A DNA stretch of 26,824 nucleotides from a virus. Shown one piece after another: positions 1 through 7,069 of the stretch. The stretch lies in the IMG/VR virus record IMGVR_UViG_3300020411_001140, positions 1 through 26,824 of that record; one strand, given 5' to 3'. Every line of letters begins with the position of its first letter. Position 1 is the stretch's first letter. A program made the translations under genes and the position numbers. The notes under the pieces are model-generated. The model searched no databases. It saw only the letters and a program-made list of their open reading frames with translations, and was not told the origin of the DNA.

Positions 1-238
1 CCAGTGCTGTGTCCACCTGAGAGATGAACTTACCTAGTGTGGTAGAGGCTCCACAATTGTGACAACGGAAAAAGAGACCACCCTTTCTTTCGAAACAGTA
101 GCCACGAGCTTTACGTTTGTTCTTTTTGGAATCACCACATAGGGGGCAGGAAAAGTTGAATAGATTCTTCCCTTTGTCTTTGAAGTTACGGAGTTGTACA
201 CCGAGTCTCCGTATATACTCAATATCTACGTACAACAT
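1..238 (-). CDS. 61: DNA primase gp61-like, N-terminal part (cut by window edge)
   Basis: Only the first 79 residues are in the window. They hold a primase-type zinc finger: C31-P-L-C34-G-D-S and, after a basic stretch containing KARGYC, R-C59-H-N-C62. The CPxCGDS...KARG layout matches the start of T4 gp61, the primase that makes RNA primers for lagging-strand synthesis together with helicase gp41. The ATG at 238 is the only good start; no Shine-Dalgarno precedes it, and a perfect sigma70 promoter ends 12 bases upstream, so its transcript would have a leader of about five bases. In T4, genes 61 and 41 lie side by side; here about 14.7 kb of mostly virion-like genes separates them. The catalytic TOPRIM-like part lies outside the window. 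Confidence 0.85.
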   Translation of the reverse strand, partial: MLYVDIEYIRRLGVQLRNFKDKGKNLFNFSCPLCGDSKKNKRKARGYCFERKGGLFFRCHNCGASTTLGKFISQVDTAL

Positions 239-249
239 AAAATAGAAAT

Positions 250-277
250 ATTATAACACAGAATGTAGTTTTGTCAA
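250..277 (-). promoter_or_regulatory. Perfect sigma70-type promoter for the primase gene
   Basis: On the minus strand TTGACA (277-272), a 16-base spacer and TATAAT (255-250) match both consensus hexamers exactly. The expected RNA start is near 243, only about five bases before the primase ATG at 238, so the message would be nearly leaderless. Two more perfect copies lie at 17911-17883 and 21727-21700, which supports a real early-promoter class read by host RNA polymerase. Confidence 0.85.
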
Positions 278-278
278 G

Positions 279-362
279 TCACAGGACGTAGTTTATGAAT
301 CCTGTAAGTAGGAGGGAAAGTATTACCGACTGTATCAGCCACGCCATCCAGCGTTTAGACAT
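279..362 (-). CDS. 27-residue membrane microprotein, TAATG-coupled
   Basis: An ATG at 362 overlaps the TAA stop of the upstream gene as TAATG, the classic arrangement for translational coupling. The product starts with basic and aromatic residues (MSKRWMAW) and continues as one hydrophobic stretch, residues 7-22, that could cross the membrane once; it ends NYVL. The TGA stop (281-279) lies just before the -35 box of the primase promoter, so the gene fills the space between two transcription units. I do not recognise a family. Its shape would fit a small inner-membrane protein, perhaps a lysis or superinfection factor, but nothing seen here proves this. The coupling and hydrophobicity are direct observations; the role is unknown. 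Confidence 0.5.
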   Translation of the reverse strand: MSKRWMAWLIQSVILSLLLTGFINYVL

Positions 363-709
363 TATGTTGCCTTCGTTTGTCCAGAACCTTGTTTTAGTTT
401 ATCGACAGCTTTTGCTGTCTGTTGTCTTATTTTGTCCACACCAACTCTCGCCTTGTCCTTCAATGCGGAGATTTGTTGTGCTCTCTTTTCTCTATCCCTA
501 TCTTGTTGTGCCTGATTCTTGGCGGCGATGTCGTTCACTTTCTTCTTGAGTGCGGCACCACCCTTCTTTAACAGGTTCTTAGCACCACTCTTGATAGCGG
601 AACCAGCCTTCTTCGCGAAGTTACTCACACCCTTCTTCGCACTATCGATACCCTTTTTCATAAACTTGGGCATCTCATCTAGTTCGTGATACTCTTTGAA
701 GGACTTCAC
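362..709 (-). CDS. Small lysine/alanine-rich basic protein with capsid-targeting-like start
   Basis: 115 residues starting at a GTG (709) that overlaps the TGA stop of the gene before it (GTGA). The N-terminus MKSFKEYHELDE resembles the capsid-targeting leader of T4 internal proteins IPI-IPIII (MKTYQEFIAEA), including an LDE site of the (L/I)-x-E type cut by the T4 prohead protease. The rest is highly basic, with repeated K-K-G/A-x-x-x-K patterns (KKGIDSAKKG, KKAGSAIKSG, KKGGAALKKK) and a long helical second half. This composition suits a DNA-associated protein packaged in the head, which is an inference. I recognise no enzymatic domain. It ends in a TAATG junction with the 27-residue membrane microprotein. 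Confidence 0.75.
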   Translation of the reverse strand: MKSFKEYHELDEMPKFMKKGIDSAKKGVSNFAKKAGSAIKSGAKNLLKKGGAALKKKVNDIAAKNQAQQDRDREKRAQQISALKDKARVGVDKIRQQTAKAVDKLKQGSGQTKAT

Positions 710-930
710 GATATCTTTCCGAAAATGGGACGTTTGGCGTCCACTCCGTATTTCTTGAGTTTGGACATCAGTTCGGATTTATTCTTCGCTTCATCATCCC
801 AGTTACCAGCGTCGATGTAGTATTTGTTCTGCATCTTGTAGACCTGAAGTTCGAATTCAGGGTCATCTGGTTGTTCAAACGAAGCGATATGTCCTCGATT
901 CATTTCACTGAGTTCTTTGAAAGACTTCAT
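706..930 (-). CDS. 74-residue hypothetical protein with capsid-targeting-like start
   Basis: The start is placed at the ATG at 930, which overlaps the TGA of the upstream gene (ATGA). The frame stays open upstream to 1014, but that stretch overlaps the preceding gene. From 930 the protein begins MKSFKELSEMN, nearly identical to the start of the next gene (MKSFKEYHELDE), and contains an LSE site. The body is mixed charged (KMQNKYYIDAGNWDDEAKNKSELMSKLKK would be its core, given here in part: YYIDAGNWDDEAKNK) and looks like one small alpha/beta domain. Possibly a head-packaged internal protein. Function unknown. Confidence 0.65.
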   Translation of the reverse strand: MKSFKELSEMNRGHIASFEQPDDPEFELQVYKMQNKYYIDAGNWDDEAKNKSELMSKLKKYGVDAKRPIFGKIS

Positions 931-1241
931 TGTGAGGCTCCGATGTATGCGACGTATGTTTGAAATAGAGTCATAGCAAAAGTAAGTGTCAATAAAATAC
1001 CAGTCATCATCCACTTCCAGCGGTTGAGTCGGTCAAGTTCTTTCCACGTGTTCTCTACATCCTCGTTCATCTCTTCCCTGAGTTTGGATAGTCTGAGATG
1101 TAGTTCTTTGAAGTCCGTGACATTCTGTAACACGTGTTTTTCGAATGAGGAATGTATGTGGTCAACCTTGACCTTAACGACCTCAACTTCTGTTATTGCT
1201 TCTCTCACCCTGTCTCCCGGCACTAACTTATCTGCTTCCAT
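927..1241 (-). CDS. Coiled-coil protein with C-terminal membrane segment
   Basis: 104 residues from the ATG at 1241, chosen because AGGAG lies eight bases before it; the earlier in-frame start at 1265 has no such site. The middle (about residues 25-75) is a charged heptad-like helix (FEKHVLQNVTDFKELHLRL, LREEMNEDVENTWKELDRL) and the C-terminus has one hydrophobic segment (WKWMMTGILLTLTFAMTLF) followed by a short tail. The topology, a long cytoplasmic coiled coil held by a tail anchor, recurs in small phage proteins of unknown role. It overlaps the genes on both sides, so it is part of one long operon. No enzymatic motif is seen. Confidence 0.65.
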   Translation of the reverse strand: MEADKLVPGDRVREAITEVEVVKVKVDHIHSSFEKHVLQNVTDFKELHLRLSKLREEMNEDVENTWKELDRLNRWKWMMTGILLTLTFAMTLFQTYVAYIGASQ

Positions 1242-1440
1242 CTTTCCGACTCCTATATGCGGCAACTGCCATTCCTATGATTTTCTTCTTCGACTTTCCT
1301 TTAAACTGCGGTGCATCTGAATCTAAAAAATCATCGATGTAGTCTTTCTGAGTCGCGTCAGCAGATAACTTTTCGTTTAGGACGTTAAGAAGGTCTTTTC
1401 TTGCTCTCTCCCTTAGAGAGAGCAAATAGTAGGTTCTCAT
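1228..1440 (-). CDS. 70-residue hypothetical protein (DAPQFKGKSKKK motif)
   Basis: Starts at the ATG at 1440 that overlaps the stop of the upstream gene (ATGA). The sequence is charged and helical, with a C-terminal stretch DAPQFKGKSKKKIIGMAVA. That pattern recalls small proteins seen in other marine T4-like phages, from memory and without a named function. The N-terminus MRTYYLLSLRERAR has some likeness to the capsid-targeting leaders nearby (an LRE site at residues 9-11). Codons 6-14 are written as a perfect 10-bp inverted repeat (1401-1425), which may control its translation. Confidence 0.6.
   Translation of the reverse strand: MRTYYLLSLRERARKDLLNVLNEKLSADATQKDYIDDFLDSDAPQFKGKSKKKIIGMAVAAYRSRKDGSR
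1401..1425 (-). promoter_or_regulatory. Perfect 10-bp stem-loop inside the start of a small gene
   Basis: The arms 1401-1410 and 1416-1425 are exact reverse complements (TTGCTCTCTC / GAGAGAGCAA), with a five-base loop reading TAAGG on the minus strand. It begins 15 bases after the start codon at 1440, inside the ribosome footprint, and the loop looks like a Shine-Dalgarno core. A role in translation control or mRNA processing is inferred. There is no U-tract, so it is not a terminator. Confidence 0.5.
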
Positions 1441-2384
1441 TTCTTAAATGATTCCTTTGTAGCCTGTCTTAATTTTTCTTTGAGTTTTGCAAGTCTGGAC
1501 TCGATACGTTTACGTGTCTCTTTGAACTGTTTGGTTCTTCCGTCCACACTTACCGATAGTTCTGAACATTTACACTGTTCTTCGATGTAGTCAAGTATTT
1601 CGTCAACGTCCATCGACTCCCATGCTCTCTGTGCCTTTTTGGCTGCAGCTGGGTTGTCTGGTGCAACAGTGGTATTCAACCAGTCTATCCAGTCTGACTT
1701 CTTTTTGAACTTCTTAGGATTCGATTTAGCCAAGTCGGAAATAGCTTTCCAGTCGATACTATCCCACGCACCTTCTTCAACATCTTCTTCAGATATCTCA
1801 ACCTCTTGTTGGCGACGAACCTGAGAATGACCCATAGGGATCGCACCTTTGGTTTCTTTATCGGTAATGATGCCCTTCGCCCCCATTTTGTTAATACGTT
1901 GAAGGAACCCTTCTGCCTGGTCTCTCGTGGAGAAGTATACCTGGCTTATCGGTCCTTTCTTTGTAGCGGCGTATTTGACATAAACACCACCAGTCTCTTT
2001 AGCTTCGACTAGCTCAGGTTCAACTTCTTCGTAGTTTACTGTCTGTTTTATTTGGGCTTCTTTTGTGTCCATACGCGATGACATCTTGTCCCTTACGGAC
2101 TTGTCTTTGATGACATCTTGCATCTTCTTCAACTTCTTAGCCTCTGGTGGGACGGACGAATCTTCTGGGTAGGCGTCTTTTTCTACAGAGGACTTCCCAC
2201 CCTCGTCATCGTGCTTTTTTAGCAGTTTTTCGTCACGATGTCCTGAGTCATGAACCTTCTTGTCAGAGACAGGAGATTCCTTAACCAGTTTTGACATAGG
2301 TGTCAACATGGGATGGTTAGCTATTCCCTCTGGTAGTTCCTGTGAGTTTTCTTCTAACTCTTTTAGTGTTTGGTATGTTCTCAT
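1437..2384 (-). CDS. Virion-associated-like protein with protease-type cleavage sites
   Basis: 315 residues, ATG at 2384 overlapping the stop of the membrane protein upstream. The N-terminus MRTYQTLKELEENSQE resembles the T4 capsid-targeting leader, with LEE and LPE sites. Residues 20-120 are a charged, probably disordered linker. At L125-V-E-A128 there is an (L/I)-x-E|A site like those cut by the T4 prohead protease, directly before a compact region (TGGVYVKYAATKKGPISQVY) that looks folded. A second small helical region (GAWDSIDWKAISDLAKSNP) follows, and the last 40 residues are a basic helix. No catalytic motif is recognised. It is probably a structural or internal head protein; the cleavage is inferred. 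Confidence 0.6.
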   Translation of the reverse strand: MRTYQTLKELEENSQELPEGIANHPMLTPMSKLVKESPVSDKKVHDSGHRDEKLLKKHDDEGGKSSVEKDAYPEDSSVPPEAKKLKKMQDVIKDKSVRDKMSSRMDTKEAQIKQTVNYEEVEPELVEAKETGGVYVKYAATKKGPISQVYFSTRDQAEGFLQRINKMGAKGIITDKETKGAIPMGHSQVRRQQEVEISEEDVEEGAWDSIDWKAISDLAKSNPKKFKKKSDWIDWLNTTVAPDNPAAAKKAQRAWESMDVDEILDYIEEQCKCSELSVSVDGRTKQFKETRKRIESRLAKLKEKLRQATKESFKK

Positions 2385-2773
2385 TTTTTACCTTCATCTC
2401 CTGTGTCAGCTTTGAACCAGTAATCACTTATCTTGGTAAAGGTGGCGAGAAACCCACCGACCAATATATTTAACAGGTCACGAAATGCATCTGTGATCTG
2501 GAAGAAAAATAGTATCGTGATTATCATAATAAAAATACCGATCTGGGTCAATGACAGTGTAAACCTAGCGACAAATTGTCTTCGTCTACGTGACTCTTCC
2601 AGTTCGGCCTCGTGTACAATTAAGTCTGGGGGAACACCCCTGTCAATAGCGTCGGCTATCTCATCTAACTGTGTATGTGGATTGGTCGACGCCGTTTGTA
2701 TTTCACTCGCCTCAGCCATGTTGTCCTTATAATCATTACTGTTCAGTGGTTTGTTCAGGTCCAATGTCGACAT
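2381..2773 (-). CDS. Small membrane protein, two hydrophobic segments
   Basis: 130 residues. The first 65 are polar and acidic, then RRRRQF leads into a strong membrane helix (LTQIGIFIMIITILFFF, about residues 74-92) and a second weaker one (LLNILVGGFLATFTKI), ending SDYWFKADTGDEGKK. A basic patch before the first helix predicts a cytoplasmic N-terminus. The size, the two helices and the charged tail are compatible with a holin-like or anchoring protein, but no family is recognised and holin genes are usually shorter. It overlaps both neighbours, so it is translated from the same message as the virion-like genes around it. Confidence 0.6.
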   Translation of the reverse strand: MSTLDLNKPLNSNDYKDNMAEASEIQTASTNPHTQLDEIADAIDRGVPPDLIVHEAELEESRRRRQFVARFTLSLTQIGIFIMIITILFFFQITDAFRDLLNILVGGFLATFTKISDYWFKADTGDEGKK

Positions 2774-4910
2774 AATAATGTTCTTTCAAACTACTATTCA
2801 TTTGTCCGAACCTCAAGTATTGCATGTCTTCGGACTTCGAATTTTTCACAATGATTGGCCTATCGGGATATTTCTTCCCATACTCTATAATTTTACTTAC
2901 ACCTTTACTCTCACCAACGACTTTATTCCATCGTTGATATTTTTCTCTTCCCCATTTACACTGGTCGTATACTTCTGGGGATACAACAAAAATAGGTGTT
3001 CCTGTATCTTCTACAGACTCTTTCATCAAGGCGAACATTTTTGATGCACCACCACCGATGACTCTGTTACCAAGAACTGCGTCTTTCCAGTTTTCACCTG
3101 TATGTTTCTTCCATACCTTCATCAAAGGTTTTGCCTGTTTGGAAGGAAATGCAAACTGGTCAGACTTCTTATTGTATTCTATGTCACCATACTTTTTGTG
3201 TCGTATGATGATGTCATCCATCTTACCGAAAACCTCGCCTGGTATTCTCAGTTTCTTGACCATCTGTTCTATCTTGTCTCTGTCAAGACCTGTCCTGTTA
3301 GCACCGATACCACCATAAGCACTCATTGGTGCCTCACTCAAGTCTTCTTTGAGTTTCTTGACCCAACTTGGATTGATTTTCTGTTTCTTCATGTATTGAA
3401 CAACTCGTTGTGAACCCAAGAAATGTTTGATAGTAGGTCTACAGTCAGCCATCTTACCATCTTCTTTTTCTATCTGGTCTATCTGGTCGAACAGTGAGTC
3501 ATCACCGATGTATTGATAAATGACTTTTGCCGCGTCCTTGGCTGGAATAGGTCGTTGGAATAACTTTTGTATTGCCGCTACGTCCTCTTTGGAGTCAGGT
3601 AATGCCCAAGTTCCTTCTGTTATCATTGGAAGACCTTGTGCCCTATCCTCGACATACATATTCAACTCAAACTTACCACTGTCCATTCCATAGATTTGAA
3701 CGTGGAGTCTCTTACGAGTTGGTTTACCAGATGGGTATTCATATCCACCTAATGAGTAAGAGTTGGTCTTACCCTTCGATGGTTTCTTTGGACCCATGTT
3801 GACTTTCTGGAACCACTCTTCTGCATCCACTTCAAACTTATGTTTTTTGAGTGCGTGGTTTAGAGCTACCTCAAACGCCTTGGACATAGTCGGATGGTAG
3901 ACTTCGTAGTCACTACCTTTCTTTGCCTCTTTGAGGTCTTCTCCATCTACGTCTTTCGCTCTCTCTTTCTTACTTATGGCGATCGCGGCTTGTTGTTTTG
4001 GGTTTGCAGCCTCGTTATAGTCTTCTTCAGTCATGATGGTTGTTTCTGTCAGACTGAGAGTTTCTGATATCATGTTTCTCGCAAATGCATCGAGACATTC
4101 TACCAAATGTAAATATTCGTCTTCTGTGAACTCTTCTACAACGAGACCAAAGTTCGCACAGAACTCATTGACTTCGTCAAAGGCCATCTGAGCATATTCC
4201 TCAGACTCAAATAGAAGATTCAGAGAATTGTCAACTGATTCTGTCTTCATATCTTTCTTCCTCTTGAATGGTGGGAACTGGTCTGTTCCTTTTATGGCTC
4301 CAGTACCGACAGCATTGGTTGGTGTTTCCTCTAAAGGTTTCTCACCGATAAGTGAGTGAACGAAAGCCTTTAGGTTGTTCTTTTCTAGATATTCGTCATC
4401 CATACCTGCCTTCTCCATTTCCTTTCGAAAATCATCTGGGTCCATTTTTGACTTGTCCCACATATCAGACAACTTCTTGAGAAGTGCCTCGTTGGTTTTA
4501 TCATCAACCGCTGCTTCATACAGGGCCTGTAGGACATCTTCTGTTAACCAATCTGGAAGGTGGTCAACATTACTGTAATGTTCGAATGACTCCGATAGAT
4601 ACTTTGGGTCATCCAACCTTTCGGTTTCTTCTTTCATCAATAACGCAGTTGCGGCCGCAACACCAGCAATCATAGAGCCACCGCCAGGGATGAAGGACAT
4701 CAACTTCTTGATATTCCAGATAACCCTATCAAGAAGAGTATATGCCTTTTTCTCTTCTTCGGTCTCAAGTTCTTTCATCTTCTTGAGTACCTTACCCTTT
4801 TTGTCTATGATGCCTAGTTTAAATGCTTTCGTCTTCTCGAACGGCGTCGCCATCTTCTTGATGAAGAAGAATGCCGTTGCTATATTGAAAGCCCCTGTCA
4901 TCAGTCCCAT
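2736..4910 (-). CDS. Large mosaic virion-like protein, possible polyprotein
   Basis: 724 residues with several apparent modules. The N-terminus, after the start MGLMTGAF, carries a block (TPFEKTKAFKLGIIDKKGK, then a helix and SFIPGGGSMIAGVAAATAL) that I remember from large structural proteins of marine T4-like phages. Acidic linkers follow. Two segments start right after (L/I)-x-E|A sites: D-L-K-E328|A-K-K-G-S-D and D-L-S-E526|A-P-M-S-A-Y, giving two C-terminal pieces of about 198 residues each. The first contains SYSLGGYEYPSGKPTRKRL, the second AYGGIGANRTGLDRDKI. This spacing suggests a precursor cut by a prohead-type protease, an inference. The start at 4910 lies 92 bases inside the upstream gene, in another frame. 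Confidence 0.7.
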   Translation of the reverse strand: MGLMTGAFNIATAFFFIKKMATPFEKTKAFKLGIIDKKGKVLKKMKELETEEEKKAYTLLDRVIWNIKKLMSFIPGGGSMIAGVAAATALLMKEETERLDDPKYLSESFEHYSNVDHLPDWLTEDVLQALYEAAVDDKTNEALLKKLSDMWDKSKMDPDDFRKEMEKAGMDDEYLEKNNLKAFVHSLIGEKPLEETPTNAVGTGAIKGTDQFPPFKRKKDMKTESVDNSLNLLFESEEYAQMAFDEVNEFCANFGLVVEEFTEDEYLHLVECLDAFARNMISETLSLTETTIMTEEDYNEAANPKQQAAIAISKKERAKDVDGEDLKEAKKGSDYEVYHPTMSKAFEVALNHALKKHKFEVDAEEWFQKVNMGPKKPSKGKTNSYSLGGYEYPSGKPTRKRLHVQIYGMDSGKFELNMYVEDRAQGLPMITEGTWALPDSKEDVAAIQKLFQRPIPAKDAAKVIYQYIGDDSLFDQIDQIEKEDGKMADCRPTIKHFLGSQRVVQYMKKQKINPSWVKKLKEDLSEAPMSAYGGIGANRTGLDRDKIEQMVKKLRIPGEVFGKMDDIIIRHKKYGDIEYNKKSDQFAFPSKQAKPLMKVWKKHTGENWKDAVLGNRVIGGGASKMFALMKESVEDTGTPIFVVSPEVYDQCKWGREKYQRWNKVVGESKGVSKIIEYGKKYPDRPIIVKNSKSEDMQYLRFGQMNSSLKEHYYVDIGPEQTTEQ

Positions 4911-5307
4911 AGAGTTCCCTTAGTACAACTTCTTTTGCGTTATCTTCGATTTGTATATTACCTACATTTATGTTCTGACCATTGACACCCAAAACTTTTC
5001 TGGGACATCTGTTTGCCAGTAACAAAAATATCTTCAGTAGAGACCAGTTGTCAGGTGGTATTTTAAAAAATAACAACCTCTGTGCGGCCTCTAGTCTGAA
5101 GACATTGAAGTACATAATGACATGGTTCAATAACAGTCGGGACTTTAACTCTCCCTTCTTTCTGTAGTTATTGAAATGTCTATTAATGTATTTTGTTTTA
5201 TTCACATCCTGCTGGAACTCTCTGGTTGTTGTATGCTCCTTCATTATGTAATGTTGGAATGCAAACAACAACCAGTTTTCGTTCGTCAGGTTCTCAAAAC
5301 GAACCAC
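4819..5307 (-). CDS. Conserved phage hypothetical (MVRFENLTNENWLLFA family)
   Basis: 162 residues from a GTG at 5307, five bases after the stop of the fibre-like gene. The order of conserved blocks (RFENLTNENWLLFA, YINRHFNNYRKKGELK, LLNHVIMYFNVFRLEAA, LLFFKIPPDNWSLLK, then a C-terminal IEDNAKEVVLREL) matches, from memory, a conserved hypothetical family of marine T4-like phages whose members end near LREL or LREI. Here the frame runs 31 codons further and overlaps the next gene by 92 bases, so the tail may be overprinted or reflect a sequence error near 4915. The protein looks all-helical and soluble. Function unknown. Confidence 0.7.
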   Translation of the reverse strand: MVRFENLTNENWLLFAFQHYIMKEHTTTREFQQDVNKTKYINRHFNNYRKKGELKSRLLLNHVIMYFNVFRLEAAQRLLFFKIPPDNWSLLKIFLLLANRCPRKVLGVNGQNINVGNIQIEDNAKEVVLRELYGTDDRGFQYSNGILLHQEDGDAVREDESI

Positions 5308-5312
5308 AATAA

Positions 5313-7028
5313 TTAATAGTCTGGGTCAGTCCAGTTCTGGTCCACATCGTATGTGTCGTGAATGAACTTCTCACCTGTCAGTTCTTCCAACTTCTGAATC
5401 ACTGAAATCATATTAATGTATCGGCGACGGCTCTTTGCACCATCATACTCGTTGAAACACCACTCACCACGACTGTTGTGAGGTGAAATCTGTGTCTCTG
5501 TTCCACCACCTGCGGCAGAACCAGATGAGTTCATTACGAACATCTGAGCCAAACCAGAAAGTTGTTTAGCGTAAATGTAAGCCTGGTTGTGGTTGGCCAA
5601 TGTAGCTACGATACCTCCGTCAGGTTTTGTACCTTCAGTGTTCATAATCACTGTAGTGTCAACTTCTGACGAACCAGCACCTACACCTGTATCAACCGAG
5701 CCTGGTCCGATGATGAAAGGTGCATTTTCGATACGAATCTTTGAGATGCCGTTTGGTCTGTAGTAGTGAAGACCTGCACGTCTTGCTGATACACCAGTAC
5801 CAGTCTCAGGAGTGTGCATCGAAACGTTGGAGTTGAAGTGAGCTCCGATAGTTGAACTTGAGTTCAATGTCAGAACACCATTTGTTCCATCCCAGTTCAG
5901 GTTCTCACCTGCAGCTGCGGTATAGAAATAAGCATCTGATGCTTCAGTGTCTGCACCGACTGACAACGCTCCGTCAATGTGAACTCCGTCTGTAGAGTTA
6001 ACAATAAACTTAGCCTTGTTGGTTCCAGCAATCCACTGTATCATTCCGTTCGCTAAACCACTCTTACCTGCGGCGGCCGTACCATGAATGGTTGTATTGA
6101 AACCAATCTGTTCTTGACCGACAACGACAACTCCGTTAGCGTTTGTCTCACCATTGACATACATCTTGGACTCTGTTGCCTTCATGATGACGTTACCAGA
6201 CGCGAAGTGGAATACAGCGTCGTGTTGAGCTGCAAGGTCTCCGTGTGTGAATGCACCATGTGACTGAGTCGCGGCGTTGATAGTGAACAAACTGTTCTGT
6301 GTATCCCATGATACGAACTTATCAGCGGCGTTACCCATGATTTTGACATCTGAACCAGTAGTAGAGTTACCCAACATTGTAGGTCCGTCAACTACGAGAG
6401 CACCACTTGAGTTAGCGACTGTCTGAGCCTTAGTGACTGTCAATGTTCCGACTGACTTGTCAAAACGTACCGATGGGTTGGTTGAACCAGTGGCCCAAAC
6501 GAATACATCCTGTCCAGAAGTCATGTCACCAAAGTGAACATTACCTTGTAGGAATGTGGTGTCAGCGTTGACTGTCAACTGAGATACACCATCAAAGACG
6601 ATGTTTGCTGTTGGTGACTCAAACTGAGCACTTTGTCCGTTGGTTGAGTTACCTACGATGAGGTTTGCACTGGAAAGGTTAGCTTCTCCGTACAGGTTAT
6701 ACGTTCCATAGTGATTCATGACTAGGGAAGTATTGATTGTATTATCACCTATGTCTAACGACCTTGTGAATGCTGTGTTACCATTGATGGTAAAAGTATC
6801 GTTAGCGGCGGTCCAAGATACATTTCCCTGTTGATTCTGCCCGTAAATAGTTACGTTCTGTCCAGTCGTGGAATTTCCGATGGTCAGGTCACTGGGAATG
6901 TAGTTAAAAAAGTTAGCAAGAGTTATCTTGGTATTTCTTGCACTTGGGTTAAAATCGATTAAATGAAGAATGTCATCACTAGACGTAAGACTTATCTCCG
7001 TTAAATCGGTTATCTTTCTATCAGCCAT
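5313..7028 (-). CDS. Repeat-rich fibre/appendage-like virion protein
   Basis: 571 residues, ATG at 7028 with AAGGATAAA before it. After a short head (MADRKITDLTEIS) come imperfect beta-rich repeats marked by GNSTTGQ (51-57), GNSTNGQ (126-132), GDMTSGQ (167-173) and GNSTTGS (220-226), each followed by strands such as GNVSWTAANDTFTING. This glycine/asparagine/threonine-rich pattern is typical of trimeric phage fibres. The C-terminus (about 500-550) has SPHNSRGEWCFNEYDG and a helix YINMISVIQKLEELTGE, a tail seen on other marine phage fibre-like proteins where it may help trimerise. A neck, tail or whisker-type appendage is likely; the receptor is unknown. Confidence 0.75.
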   Translation of the reverse strand: MADRKITDLTEISLTSSDDILHLIDFNPSARNTKITLANFFNYIPSDLTIGNSTTGQNVTIYGQNQQGNVSWTAANDTFTINGNTAFTRSLDIGDNTINTSLVMNHYGTYNLYGEANLSSANLIVGNSTNGQSAQFESPTANIVFDGVSQLTVNADTTFLQGNVHFGDMTSGQDVFVWATGSTNPSVRFDKSVGTLTVTKAQTVANSSGALVVDGPTMLGNSTTGSDVKIMGNAADKFVSWDTQNSLFTINAATQSHGAFTHGDLAAQHDAVFHFASGNVIMKATESKMYVNGETNANGVVVVGQEQIGFNTTIHGTAAAGKSGLANGMIQWIAGTNKAKFIVNSTDGVHIDGALSVGADTEASDAYFYTAAAGENLNWDGTNGVLTLNSSSTIGAHFNSNVSMHTPETGTGVSARRAGLHYYRPNGISKIRIENAPFIIGPGSVDTGVGAGSSEVDTTVIMNTEGTKPDGGIVATLANHNQAYIYAKQLSGLAQMFVMNSSGSAAGGGTETQISPHNSRGEWCFNEYDGAKSRRRYINMISVIQKLEELTGEKFIHDTYDVDQNWTDPDY

Positions 7029-7069
7029 TTTATCCTTGACTAGAGTTTATTATCATATCACGAAACGTT

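Noticed and set aside
34-222. 62-residue minus-strand frame
   Set aside because: It overlaps the zinc-finger frame of primase, which has the clear CxxC motifs and the promoter in front.
2381-2773. Firm holin call for the two-helix membrane protein
   Set aside because: It sits among virion-like genes, has a long polar head and no recognisable holin pattern; only a membrane protein can be supported.
6182-6391. 69-residue frame inside the fibre-like gene
   Set aside because: Alternate frame of a well-supported repeat protein; no start signal or recognisable sequence.
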